DNA from: Labia minor
Lineage: Eukaryota; Arthropoda; Insecta; Dermaptera; Spongiphoridae
Reading direction: 5' to 3'
NCBI GenBank assembly: GCA_963082975.1
Contig: OY720344.1
Location: 3,273,580 to 3,337,579 of the forward strand
DNA length: 64,000 nt
The notes beneath the pieces were generated by a model that worked only from the letters and a program-made list of their open reading frames with translations, was not told where the DNA came from and did not search any database. Below are positions 1-11,721 of the stretch, piece by piece (position 1 is the stretch's first letter; each line of letters starts with the position of its first letter). The translations under genes and the position numbers were made by a program.

Positions 1-273
1 AGATTAAATTTAATCGTGAGTTGATAATTATATATATATATATATTAATTGAGATTTTGTTGTTAAATAAAAACTTATTAATATTTAATTACAATTATCA
101 TTTTATTATGATTTTTCTTATATTTTGTGCATCTATTTTAATTTTACATCATTATCACATCTGCTTTAACCCAAAGATGAATAAATTATTAACTTTTTAA
201 TATCATTGTGCTCTTGACAATATTAAAATTTCTTATAATAATTTAATACATTTTTTTTGTTTTTTTGTTTTAG

Positions 274-785
274 AAAGACTCAATGTCAGAAATTAAGAAC
301 AGGATGTAAATAACATATATAATATTATAAACTTGTATAATAATAATAATTAATTACTTAATAATTTTTTTTTTTTTTTATTTTTTAGTAAAAAAGACAA
401 TTAAAAAAATATATATACTTGATTGGTTTGTATCATTAAATCAACATAAAAAATATATATTATACTAAAGTTAAATACTATAGCTATAAATTTAATAAGA
501 AAATAAAGGTGAAAATCTATTTTCTCTTCTTAAATTTTTATATTTAAGATTTATTTCTCTAATATATATATTAATTTCATATATAATTTATTAATACAAT
601 ATTATTTATTTATTTACTTTTTATTTTATATTTTATTTTATTAGTGAAATCAAAGAATTGTCATGGATTATTGAAGAAGAGAATTCAAATGAAATAGGTA
701 AATATAAGAAGTGGGCAACATTTTCTATAGATATTTAGAATAACATTATAAGAATATTGTCATATTGCTTTCAATTAATAAAAAT

Positions 786-822
<37 letters not shown>

Positions 823-3800
823 CATGAATCTATTATTCTACAAATTTTCGGTTGATGAAGGGAGGATATGTATGGTAGTATTGAGAATTGAGGGAAAAAT
901 CTTTAATATATATTATAATTCACCCCTTTCTCCTTCAATGACCTAAGATTAGTATCATATATAATAATAATAATAATAACTCAAATATGTAATATTATAC
1001 ATTTACTAGTCATTTTGTATTTGGCCTATCGAAAATCACACCAATTTCAACTAATACAAATAGAGAAGATAATAATAATAATTTTATTTTAATTTAAAAG
1101 AAAATACACAATTATAGCCTAGTTTGTTTTTATAGTTTTCTAAAATCATATATGTATTTTCTTAAAAATGATTTCATGATTTTCATGATTTTTTATCCGA
1201 GAAATTATCATTAATAAATCAATTGTTTAAAAATTTTGAGGTCAGAATTATTTAACTATAATACTATGTTTATACTCACTAGTTAATGTATGCATTGACT
1301 AGGTACAGTATGTATCATTTCAAATAATGTATACTTTCACTAAAAGAAAATAAAAGTATGCATCAACTGGTTCGTGTATTCACTCACTGCAATTTATATT
1401 TTAACGCTACAATATACATATAAATATATGATCTATGTATTTAATAAAAAGATGGTGTTATATTTTTGATAATAAAATCAAATTAGAGTATTAATAATAT
1501 CACCTATTGATAAGTTTGTTATTATTATTATTATTATTATTAATTTCAGATTCCAATTATCTAATAGAAGATCCATATTTTGTAAGTATTAAAATATTAA
1601 CGTTCAAGTTATATATATTTATATATAATATTAAATTTTATTGTTTTTTTTTTTTTTTTTTTTCTTTTATTTTTCAGGTGAAAATGTTGGAACGTATACA
1701 AAAAGTATGAGTATAAATCAAATCATTGTTCTGGATGTTATTCTTTTAAATAAATATAAATAAATAAATACATTTTTATTTAATTATTTATTTATTTTTA
1801 TTTTTAAGGGAGAAGAAATGGAAATGTCAAAAGAACTTTGGGTATAAATCATTTTTTTTATTATTATTAAATTTTTTCATGTTTTTTATTTTTTTTTTTT
1901 TTTGATAATTATTCGTTTTTTTTAAATTTTTTTAAGGGTGATTTAAATAATCTTCTAAATTTAAAAGTATGTATAATATAAGAATATATAGATATATTAT
2001 ACAAACCTATTATACTTATAAATATTATATATGCTCGTATATATATACATAATTTTTTTTTTTTTTTTTTGAGGAATGGATCGATTATATAATGAATGAT
2101 CAAATTGATGTATCAAGAATGCGAAGAGATTCACAAAGTTCTCTTTCACCATTATTTAATCTAAATTTACAGGTAAAATGATTAAATTATTATTAGTTTA
2201 TTATTTTATTTTATTTTTATTAAACTATAAATAAGAATATTTATAATATATAATAAGTGTACTTATTATCTTTATTTCAATAGAATTCGATTGAAATAGC
2301 AAGAATTTCACCAATGTCACTCCCTCTTCCTTCACCATTTAATAATCAAAGTCTGCAAGTAAGATAAATTAATTCTTATTTATTATTTTCATTTCTATTA
2401 AATTTAAAATAAATATACTTATATTATGAATGGCACACACATTTATGTATATTTGTTATTTAATAACTAGAAAAATAATAATAATAATAAAACTCAAATT
2501 CTTTAAAAATTAAGTTATATAATATATAATAGTTGTTTCTTTTCTCTTTTTTTAGACTAGTTTATTACCAGTAAGTCCGTTGCCTTTTTTATTTATACCT
2601 ATATCTGATACTATACCAACATATAATCCACCTCGTTCACCTATAAATTTACGTCCAAGACCAAATTTACCTCCAATTGTAAGTTGTTTTTATATATATT
2701 TATCATGAAATTCTTAATACATATCTTACTTACTAAATTTATTACAATTCTTGGTCATTGTTTCGATACAATTCAAGTTTAATGAAGAAGATATCTATTT
2801 ATTTAAATCACAATCATTATATTAATATATGCTATAAACAAACAAGTAAACGTACACTTCTATACATCTATTAATTATAATTTATTTTGATTTTTCAGAC
2901 AGATTCACCAGTGATTATTAGAAGAAGAAAAAAAAGAAGGAGGCAATTAAGATCATCTAGAGAAGAAATACCCATGTAATATCATTTAAAACAATTTGAT
3001 AGTTTTATTTTTTTTAATTATACTTAATTAAATATTATTATTTATAAAATTTTAATTTATTTTATTACAGAAATGAGTATGAGAATTTAGAAATTCCGTT
3101 AAATAATCTAACCCAAGAAGATATACAGTAAAATATCTAAATATATTATATTCAATATTTATATAATAATAATAAAAATAAAATTAATAAAAAAAAGCAT
3201 AGGAAACACATGGCATAAAATAATAACATAATAAAATGTTATAAATATTAAATTTAATAATGATTTTTGATAATTTTAAATTTAGATTTTGATATAAATT
3301 AAAATTTTTTTTTCAATATTTTAATAATGAATAATCATTTCTTCTTCTTCTTTTTTTTTTTTTTAATTTATAGGGTTCCACGTGATTTGACACAAATTCC
3401 AGATGAAATAAATATACAAGGAACTTCAATGTAATTTAATTTTTATAGAAAATATTTATTTAATTTAATTAATTTACTTATTTTTTTAATTTTTTAACCT
3501 TAAAAAAAAAAAAGTTATATAAATGAATGAATCAACAGCAAACACTTGAAATTTAATAAAAACCAAAACAAAACAAAAAATTATATTATCTATGTTTATT
3601 GTTAGTAAACATATTACACATTTAATGTGAACTTTCTCTCTCTCTCTGTGTGTTTTTAAATGAAACAGTGAAATAAAATAAAACTAATAATAACAAAGAT
3701 TCTGGAATAAATAAAATTCCTTATGAATTTTAAAAAAATGACAATATGTTTTATACTTTTAAAAAAACTTATTCAATCATACCTATTATAAGTATAAGTA

Positions 3801-5429
3801 TAATATAATTCCAAAATTTTGAAATAAATGTTATTTTCATGTCATAATATATGTATATATGTATATCAAAAAAAATAGAATTGAACACAAATTATGAATT
3901 AGGAATGTGACTTGTGAAGAATGATTATCATTCTCATCATTAATTGAAAGTTTGGCATATCCAATTCAATTTTCTTGTTTCTTTGTTTTTAATTGATATT
4001 ACAAAGGGTTGATAAATAGTACTAATATATTTTATTAACAAAAATCTTAATTTATAAAAATGATCAATATATATAAATTCTTGCGAAAAGGAAACAACAA
4101 AATATGCGCTTCCATTTATTTGCTTTCTAATTTTTAACCCTTTACACATCAATTAGAATATTTTCAACGCGGTTTCGATATATCTCTTATCTATCTAACT
4201 ATATTGTAAAATCTCTTAAATTATCAGATAATAGAAGTAAATAGAAAGAAAGGATTGATTGATTGATTTCAATGAATGGCAATTGTTATTTTGTGGCATT
4301 TGTTATCTATCCATCTTTTATTGATATGATAAAAATATGTAGAGAGAGAGAGAGAGAGAGAAATATATATGCATCTTTTGACTAATCAATTGATTTTACA
4401 GGTGAACTATTAATTTAGCTTAACGCTTATCATTACAAAAATTACACAATAATGAAAATGTTTTGACTTTTTTTTTTGTTACTTCTTTTTAATACTTATA
4501 ATTTATAAATAATTATTATTTTGATATTTTTCAATTTATAGGACTACATCTGGTTTGCCCCAAATTCCAGAAGAAATAATTAATAATATACAAGACCCAA
4601 ATGAGAATATTAACATTAATGAATTAAATATACCAGAAACTTCAAGGTAATTTTTAATTTTTTTTTTTATTGCTTAAATTTAAACAAAAATCGAGAAAAT
4701 AACTCTGTATAATATAACTCTGGATAATATAAATGTGTTTATGTTTATAAATATTAAAATATTAATAATTTTCAAAGGAAAAATAAGTCCTTTAATAAAT
4801 AAAATAATAAATTATTCAACGTAAAATACATTTTAATTAATAATTATCTTATATCACATTCACAAATCTGGAATTTAATCAAATAGAATTAAAAAAAAAA
4901 TGAAATCGTACTTACAATTAGTTTATACCTAAATATAATATATTTTTATTATATTTATTAATTTATAGGGTTATTACTTCTGATTTACCACAAATTACAG
5001 AAGAAGTAATGAATAATATACAAGAACCAATTGAGTATATTAACATTGATGAAATAAATATACCAGACACTTCAAGGTAAAACTTGTATTTATTTCATTT
5101 ATTTAATTGTTTCTAAAAAGAAATTGAGGTATTAATGTAAGATTCTAACTATTTATTTGATTATTAGTTGCTTAGTATCGTATTTGGTTAATTCATTGAT
5201 GGTAATATTTTAATACTTGTACTATCGACGTTAATTACCTTTTAACTTTTACGTAGTTTGGCCCTAACCTCCCCCTGGATCGCTGCAGCACCCCACGAGG
5301 GGGCGGTATCATCCACTTTGGGAATCACTGAACTAATAGATACTCTTATATTATATCATATCATATTACATTAATACACAGATAGAAGAAAGCAAACAAA
5401 CATTGAAATTAATCATTTTTGTATCTCTT

Positions 5430-5491
<62 letters not shown>

Positions 5492-6898
5492 ATTAAATTA
5501 CTTTACTGTAAAAGAGTTTGTGTTTTTGTGATTGTGATTATTTCAAATGAGAGAGATACATATTGTCAATGTATTCATTAACTAGTGAGTAAAAACTCCA
5601 ACTGAATCGCATAAATGATAATTATTAGTTAAATAATTCTAACATCAATGATAAATATAACAAAGCAGCAAAATCTGAAGATGATATAACATTTAGTTAC
5701 TCCACTAAATAATTAATATTTATTTATTGATTTATTTCAGAAGACCAATTGAAGATGAAATATATAATGAAATTAAAAAAAATTATGATGCATTTCTTCA
5801 ATTACATCCACCAATCAAGTAATAAAAAAAATCTTTTATTTTAAAATTTATTTAATTTTTTACATTTTTTGATCATCAAACAAATTACTATTTATTTATT
5901 TTTTATTATCTCTCCTTTTCTTCACTCTAAAATATTTCTTCTTAATACTTATTATAACACGAAGGTAGTTTGATAAATTAGCTACTGTAATTAATTAATT
6001 AATTTAATTATAATAAATTTTATGTGAAATTTTCAATTGCAATTGCAATTTTTAAAGGGTCGACCACTTTGATGTTTATTGTTAATAGTATAGAATTCAT
6101 GGCAAGCGGAGGATTCATGTTGGGGCGTCGTTCCTGGGTTCTTTCCGGGTATTCATTGATACATCTTGGCTTGGCAGTAACTTCTTACTTAGTATAACCT
6201 CGAGTTATTACATTGTTCGCTTTTTAGGTATTTGTTCTAAATGTACAAACGTGAGAATGCCAATATTTGTTTTAAATGTTTATTTATGGCATATTAATAA
6301 CATTGCCTTATTAAAAGGCATTTTTATGCTTATATATTACAATAATTGGTATCATCATTATTTTCATTATTTTATTTTGATTTAACTTTAAGTAAATTAT
6401 ATATTTTAATTATTTTAATTTAATATAATTATTTATTTATTTATTTTTTTAGTTTTGAATTTCCTACAGAAGATCAATGGATTCAATCTTATTACAATAT
6501 GAAGTATATTTTCAAATTAATTAATATTATTAACTATTTTATCGGAATTAATCTAAAAAATAAATTGTTTTTTGTTTTTTTAGAATATTTAGAGAAAAAA
6601 TGAAAAATCTTTTAATTAACTGTAACTCTCTTTATGAATATAATGCTCAAATACCAACTAGTTATACTAAAGTTTGGCATGCATATGAAATATTATTTGG
6701 TGGGTTAAATAATAAACTATTGCTTTAATATTGTTTGATATATAATTAAATATGTAGATATTTTCATTAATTAATCTTACATTTTTACTAATATTTACAG
6801 AATATTTAAGAGAAAATAATGATGATCATGAAGAAGAAGAACAAGAAGAACAAGAAGAAGAAGAAGAAGAAGGAAGAGATGAAGAAGAAGAAGAATAA
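274..6898 (+). CDS. Unrecognised gene made of at least 18 short exons (hypothetical protein, about 413 aa)
   Basis: Exons are 274-305, 645-697, 1550-1581, 1678-1704, 1809-1841, 1937-1966, 2074-2172, 2284-2358, 2556-2678, 2899-2975, 3071-3127, 3374-3430, 4542-4646, 4969-5076, 5741-5818, 6453-6503, 6584-6699 and 6801-6898. Every intron is GT-AG with a pyrimidine-rich acceptor, and the joined 1251 nt are open and in frame to TAA at 6896. Junction phases are 2,1, seven of 0, seven of 2, then 1. The first in-frame ATG is at 283, but the true start may lie upstream of the window. From that ATG the protein has a Pro/Ser-rich part (about 107-165), a basic block RRRKKRRR (about 173-180, possible nuclear signal), three related repeats (about 211-300), a segment with conserved-looking Trp and Tyr (about 334-375) and a Glu-rich tail (391-413). 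It has no signal peptide and one Cys. I do not recognise the family. The exon chain is strongly supported; the function is unknown. Confidence 0.82.
789..821. repeat. (AT)n microsatellite in an intron
   Basis: An uninterrupted AT dinucleotide tract lies in the intron between exons 645-697 and 1550-1581. It is the first of many such tracts in the window. Confidence 0.95.
3374..5076 (+). repeat. Tandemly duplicated phase-2 exons inside the microexon gene
   Basis: Exons 3374-3430, 4542-4646 and 4969-5076 encode versions of one unit. The second and third share the pattern TS-G/D-LPQI-P/T-EE followed by NNIQ, then INI-N/D-E-L/I-NIP-E/D-TS, and the first is a shorter form with DLTQIPDEINIQ. All begin and end in phase 2, so copying one exon with its flanking intron keeps the frame. 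Intron sequence around them has diverged beyond obvious similarity. This indicates growth of the protein by exon duplication. Confidence 0.8.
5252..5330 (-). mobile_element. hAT-type element terminus (fragment)
   Basis: This is a GC-richer patch in an otherwise AT-rich intron. Read on the minus strand it begins CAGTGATTCCCAAAGTGG, the usual form of a hAT terminal inverted repeat, and continues through GATACCGCCCCC. The other end and any transposase are missing. It sits between exons 14 and 15 of the microexon gene. Confidence 0.5.
5432..5487. repeat. Poly(T) tract of about 56 bases
   Basis: A pure T run in the intron between exons 14 and 15. Read on the minus strand it is a poly(A) of the kind left by a retroposed RNA, but no retroelement body is recognisable beside it. 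Confidence 0.9.
6020..6341 (-). mobile_element. Diverged LTR fragment related to the LTR family at 13 kb and 53 kb
   Basis: Read on the minus strand this begins TGTAATATATAAGCATAAAA, matching the start of the solo LTR ending at 13838. It also carries the GTCGACC-containing segment next to an A/T-rich AATTGCAATTG region that is shared with 13.3 kb and 27.7 kb. The distal LTR end (TATACGACA) is not seen. It lies in the intron between exons 15 and 16 of the microexon gene and is therefore tolerated there. Confidence 0.5.
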
Positions 6899-7004
6899 AT
6901 ATGAAATATATATATATATATATATTGTTTTTGAGTTTCTTTAATTTACTTTTATTAATTTAATTACTTGTTAAAATTTATTAAATACTTTTCAATTTTA
7001 AAGA

Positions 7005-7010
7005 AATAAA
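7005..7010 (+). terminator. Poly(A) signal AATAAA of the microexon gene
   Basis: This is a canonical AATAAA about 107 nt after the TAA stop at 6896-6898, followed by an A-rich stretch. It lies upstream of the inserted LINE, so the gene's 3' end looks intact. Confidence 0.5.
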
Positions 7011-7127
7011 AAAAATAATTTAAATTTAAATTTATATTTGATTATTTGATATAATGTGATTTATAAATATTTGTTAAAGTTTAGGAAATATACACATTTT
7101 ACTTTTTTAATATTTATTTATAATTTA

Positions 7128-9051
7128 TGCGAAATTGTTTCCAGGTCGTTGTAAACAACAGCTAACCATCGATGCTGTCATTCTTAAACAAACTCAGCTT
7201 GGGAAACGAAACTTAAGTATAGGATATATCGACTACACTAAAGCCTTTGATTCAACCCCTCATGACTGGCTTATAAAAATCCTGAAAATCTACAGAGTCT
7301 CTACTAATGTTGTAAAGTGTCTTGAGAGCATGATGTCGGCCTGGCTAGCTAACATGCATCTTGATGGCACAAATATCGGCAAAATTAATATTAGAAGGGG
7401 AATCTTTCAAGGGGATGCTCTTTCGTCGTTGTGGTTTTGTCTTGCATTGAACCCACATTCAACATTATTAAATAAGGAGAACATCGGTTATAGAATCAAA
7501 AGGAATATGAGGAAAATAAATCACCTTTCATTTATGGATGATATAAAGTTATACGCGGAGAACCGTCAAAAATTACAAAACTTAATCAGTACAGTGAAAA
7601 ATTTCAGTGATGACATTTGTATGTCATTCGGCTTAGACAAATGTGCCATAATTAACATCAAAAAGGGAAAACAAGATTCCATGGGAGAACCTTTAGACGG
7701 CATTCAAGAGTTAAGAGCTGAAGATAGCTATAAATATCTAGGTCTATATCAAAACATCAGATTTGACCACACCCAACTTAAGAAGTCGTTTCAAGAAAAA
7801 TACAGGAAAAGAGTATCGAAAATTCTAAATACAAAATTATCAGGAAAGAATGTTATAATAGCCATCAACACCTGGGCAGTACCTGTACTCACTTATTCAT
7901 TTGGAACAGTGAAATGGTCAGATACTTCTTACAAAATTTTGCTGTCTACATCCAAACTCTTCTACAACAAGATTATATCTATCAAGAAAAGAAGGTGGAA
8001 GAGGATTGATCGATATATTCAACCTATGCAGATCAATAGAGGCAAATATGAGGAACAGAATTCGAACATCTGAAGACGAACTTATGAAACTCATAACTCA
8101 AGTGGACAAGGGCTATACTCCCCTACACCTGAGTGAGAATGACTTCATAATTAATAAGAAGGAAAGGGAACCCTGGAGAGGTAAAATACTTCACGGAAAA
8201 TTTCCAAACTTACTCGAAAACGGGAACGTGGATAAGGATGCTTCTTCCTTCGGGTGGCTGAGAGATGGAAACCTTTATCCGGAGACTGAAGGTTTTAATA
8301 TAGCCATCCAAAAGACCGGGCAATTCGGACTAAAAACTACGAGAAATATATCCTAAAGACCAACGTTGAGGACAAATGTAGGAAATGGTGAAAATATTGA
8401 ACATATAATGGGAGGATGTTCTGCGTTGGTAAGTTGATAATGCCTATCTAAATAGACACAATCAACTTGCGAAATTAGTTCATCAACAACTGGGCATAAA
8501 ATATGGATTGTTAGACATTACCACGCCACCATACTACAAATACGACCCAGCACCAGTCCTAGAGAAATCCAACATCATCCTTTACTGGGACAGACCTCTA
8601 TTCACTGACAAGTCAATTGATTACAACAGACCTGATCTCCTTCTCATAAACAACAACACATGCTCAGCCACAATAGTTGAAATAGGAGTCCCTCTCACAC
8701 ATAATCTCAATAAAATTGAGATAGAGAAAAAACAGAAATATGAGCAACTCGCTTTTCAGCTGAAGCTCGACCACGTATCTATTTGTCCATTAGTGATGTC
8801 TGCAGAGGGAGTTGTCTCCAAGACCTTCCATTTTAATATTAAGAAACTTCAACTTAATACAAACATCTTAAACGAATGGCCAAAGAGCGATTTTATTACA
8901 AACTTGCCATATCGTACGAAAGTTTCTCAATTAAAAAGCACACCACCACAGATATGTGAGCCAGGGTGAATTCCCTTTCCACATCGACCGAGCCTAATTC
9001 AAACAACATCACAGGGATAGGTCAATATTTCCGGCACCAATGCTGAGAAAG

Positions 9052-9052
<1 letters not shown>
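7128..9052 (+). pseudogene. 5'-truncated, frameshifted R2/R4-type LINE (reverse transcriptase plus restriction-like endonuclease)
   Basis: Three reading frames cover one ancestral protein. Frame 1 (7135-8073) holds reverse transcriptase motifs: YIDYTKAFDS, FQGDALSSLWF and the catalytic pair in SFMDDIKLYA. Frame 2 (from about 8006) continues with IDIFNL and LRDGNLYPETEGF, the region between the transcriptase and the zinc knuckle. The knuckle around 8370-8425 is broken: the expected second Cys is Trp and a TGA follows, with a further frameshift before EHIMGGC. Frame 3 (8508-8969) carries the restriction-like endonuclease, with RPDLLLINN and the later EIGVPLTHNLNKIEIEKK. The N-terminal zinc-finger/Myb part is absent, as expected from incomplete target-primed reverse transcription. 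The 3' end runs into a TA tract. It sits between two host genes and is dead. Confidence 0.88.

Positions 9053-9088
<36 letters not shown>
9053..9088. repeat. (TA)n tract at the 3' end of the LINE
   Basis: A pure TA run starts immediately after the last LINE-like sequence (GAGAAAGT) and is followed by AAT repeats. It may be the target or the tail of the LINE. The related Dong elements favour TAA repeats, but attributing this copy to that group is inference. Confidence 0.8.
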
Positions 9089-9091
<3 letters not shown>

Positions 9092-9235
9092 AAAAAATAA
9101 TAATAATTCAAAATATATTTATTTATTTATTTTTTTCTTAGATTAAAGTTAATTAAAGAGAGATTTTATTATTTTACAAATATTTATTATTAATAAAAGC
9201 GATTAATATATATATTTAATCTAGTATTAATATAA

Positions 9236-9730
9236 TTAATTATTAAGAACCATATTTAATGTATCAATATAAGTAACAAAATAATTTATATAGAAATGTG
9301 ATAAATGATTATTTTGCATTTTTAACTTTTCAAATTTTTCATATTCATATTCAAGTTTTTCATTTTCATTTTTTCGGAAACATGATATTGTTATATCTAA
9401 ATATTCTAATTCTTTTGTGCATTGTAAAAGTTTATCAAGAATTTGCGATAAGGTTTGTGTATTGTAAATTAATATTTTCAAATATTTAGTTTTTGGTGTT
9501 ATCATTCCATTACAAGCATTTAAAATTGCTATATCATTACGTTTTTGCAGACCTAAATCAAGTATTTGATTTAGAATGAAATCTTGCATATATTGAGTCA
9601 TGTTTGACGTAATAAAATCATGTGCATCATCATTTATATGATTAATTGTATTCTTTTCATAATACTTATATAGAATATTTGCAATTCTATTGCAAGTTAA
9701 TTCAAATGCCGATTTTGGTTGATATATTTT
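9236..9730 (-). CDS. Unrecognised protein, last exon of a minus-strand gene
   Basis: On the minus strand a clean acceptor (TTTTGTTTTAG, ending at 9731) is followed by 165 open codons to TAA at 9238-9236. The first internal Met is 43 codons in, so the open stretch extends well upstream of that ATG to the splice site, as expected of an exon. The product is rich in Asn, Ile, Leu, Lys and Glu, probably all helical, with three Cys near ELTCNR, LNACNG and LLQCTKE, one more in ISCFRKNE, and a charged stretch NENEKLEYEYEKFEK. No known domain is visible. AATAAA on the minus strand at 9188-9183 would end the transcript. The gene faces the microexon gene tail to tail. Exon confidence is good; function unknown. 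Confidence 0.65.
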   Translation of the reverse strand, partial: KIYQPKSAFELTCNRIANILYKYYEKNTINHINDDAHDFITSNMTQYMQDFILNQILDLGLQKRNDIAILNACNGMITPKTKYLKILIYNTQTLSQILDKLLQCTKELEYLDITISCFRKNENEKLEYEYEKFEKLKMQNNHLSHFYINYFVTYIDTLNMVLNN

Positions 9731-10370
9731 CTAAAACAAAAATGAAATATATTAATTTTATATTTTTATAATAGATAATAAATTAATATTTTATCTATCT
9801 ATTATAAGTTATTTATATATAAAATATTTCATTTAATAATATAAAAGTATACATTTTTCAATAATTATTATATGATAAAATAAATTTATATTTAATTATA
9901 TATAAGTAATGATTCAATTATTATTTTCATTCATATTTTAATATATATTAAATTTTTTTATTATTATAATAATTATTTTATTATTATTTTAGCAAATTTT
10001 AATAAATTTATATTAATTAGTTTTTAAAAATTTTCTAAATTGTTTTTTTTTTTTAATTTAACAAAATAATAATAATAATTTTCTATTTATTTATTATTCT
10101 TGAAAAAGAGGATGAATATTTCAAATAAATCATATATAGATTTTTTTTAAGAGAAGCTAGGTAAGTTATAAAAATAAATACTTATATAAATAAATAAATT
10201 AAAAAAACAAAACAAAACAAAAATTATGTACCTATATTATCATTAAACAGTAAACAGAAGGTAGAATATATGATTGTGTGTGAAAATGTATTATAGATAA
10301 GTGGTGTAAGGGAGAGGGGAACATTTTACTTGGCGAAAAAATTCAAAAATAATTATGACTTTTATATACG

Positions 10371-10403
<33 letters not shown>

Positions 10404-10761
10404 TCTTACAATTTCCACTTTTTTCACATTGCCAAGTCCTAATGAAAGCATATTTCGAGAGAATATAATAATAAAAACAAATGTTCAAGTTTAATTATGT
10501 AAACACTAAATTTATACAATAAAAATACATTTTTTTTATTAAATTAAACTTGTTTAACGTTCTTTTTAATAACATACACATCACCAAAGTAAAATCGATA
10601 TATACTTGTACACAATAGCTATTTATTATATGATTTAACTATAAATGAACAAAAAATATAACTAATATATTGAAATATATATGAAAATGAAAGTGAAAGT
10701 AAATTGAAAAATAAGCAAAATAATTCTTACAATCTAATCTAAGAGAGATATTTAAACTTAC

Positions 10762-10791
10762 TGTCATTTGTGTGGTGATAAGATCGTTGTT
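10762..10791 (-). other. Candidate first exon (leader plus ATG-ACA) of the minus-strand gene
   Basis: On the minus strand a short leader ends in CACACAAATGACA followed by a perfect donor GTAAGTTT at 10761. Only Met-Thr would be encoded. The phase is 0 and matches the phase-0 acceptor before codon AAA at 9730, giving a 166-residue protein across a 1031-nt intron. A TATA-like ATATCTATATC lies just upstream. Another spliceable segment (10438-10410, donor GTAAGA) exists in this intron but breaks this frame, so the exon set is uncertain. Confidence 0.35.
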
Positions 10792-10799
10792 TATTCTCT

Positions 10800-11720
10800 T
10801 GATATAGATATATTTGAGATAGTTTAAGAAAAATTCTTATTTTTATTATATTTAAATTAAATAATTATCTTTCTCTTTCTTTCTTTCTCTCGATATCTAT
10901 AAATATATTTTCAATGAATTTAATATTAAAATACTAGGTAAGATATATTATTAATCATTAATAAAAATATATAATTTTTTTAAAAACTTATAATTTATAT
11001 ATTGATTCATATGCAAAATATGAATTTATATACATAATTATATCTTTAAAAATAATATCATATTTCCAAGAGATAATCCATATTAAGGCGGAAAAAAACA
11101 ATATTTATTTATTTATTTGTATTTGTTTTCTATCTTGTAATTTCTTATTTAATCTAATATAATTACATAATATATTACATTGTATATTGGTTTGAAAATA
11201 ATAAGATGATCATTACTTATTCTAAAATTAATAAAAGTCAATTAAGTATTAAAAAAAAAATACACTTCAAATTTCATTTGATATAATAAATAAACTAAAT
11301 TACCTATCAATTAGTATCTTTTATACGTAATATCTATTATGACATATCATTAACAAAAAAATATTGTGTGTATAAATTAAGTACAAATAATTCTTTATTC
11401 ATTTCAATTAATCAAAACTTTTTAAAAAGAAAAGAAAAGAAACGATGAAAAAAATGCTCATGAAAAATGCCCCCTCCTTTATACATTTTTATTATAACTA
11501 TAATCCTTACATACAAAGAAAAAAATTAAAAATTTAATTTAATTCTTCATCATCATCCATATTTTACTCTACTTTTTCATTTTCCTTGTATTATAAGAAG
11601 AGAATGTTATAAATTTCATTTCATTCTCATACATCTGAAAAAAAAAACCCATAAAAATCATAAATAAATAAATAAATAAATAAATAAAATCATCAAGAAT
11701 TGTTTATAATGCTGATAGTA
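10800..11720. other. Intergenic AT-rich DNA
   Basis: Only simple AT-rich sequence with short TTTC and AAAT runs is visible. No open frame, splice chain or repeat terminus stands out. Confidence 0.6.
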
Positions 11721-11721
11721 T

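Noticed and set aside
108-200. Open frame starting MIFLIFCASILIL, signal-peptide-like, just upstream of the microexon gene
   Set aside because: No GT donor inside it joins in frame to the exon at 274; the only GT (126) would create a stop. It may be chance.
274-6898. Assignment of the microexon gene to the bicycle family
   Set aside because: Architecture is similar, but there are no Cys-Tyr-Cys motifs, only one Cys and no visible signal peptide; I keep it as an analogy only.
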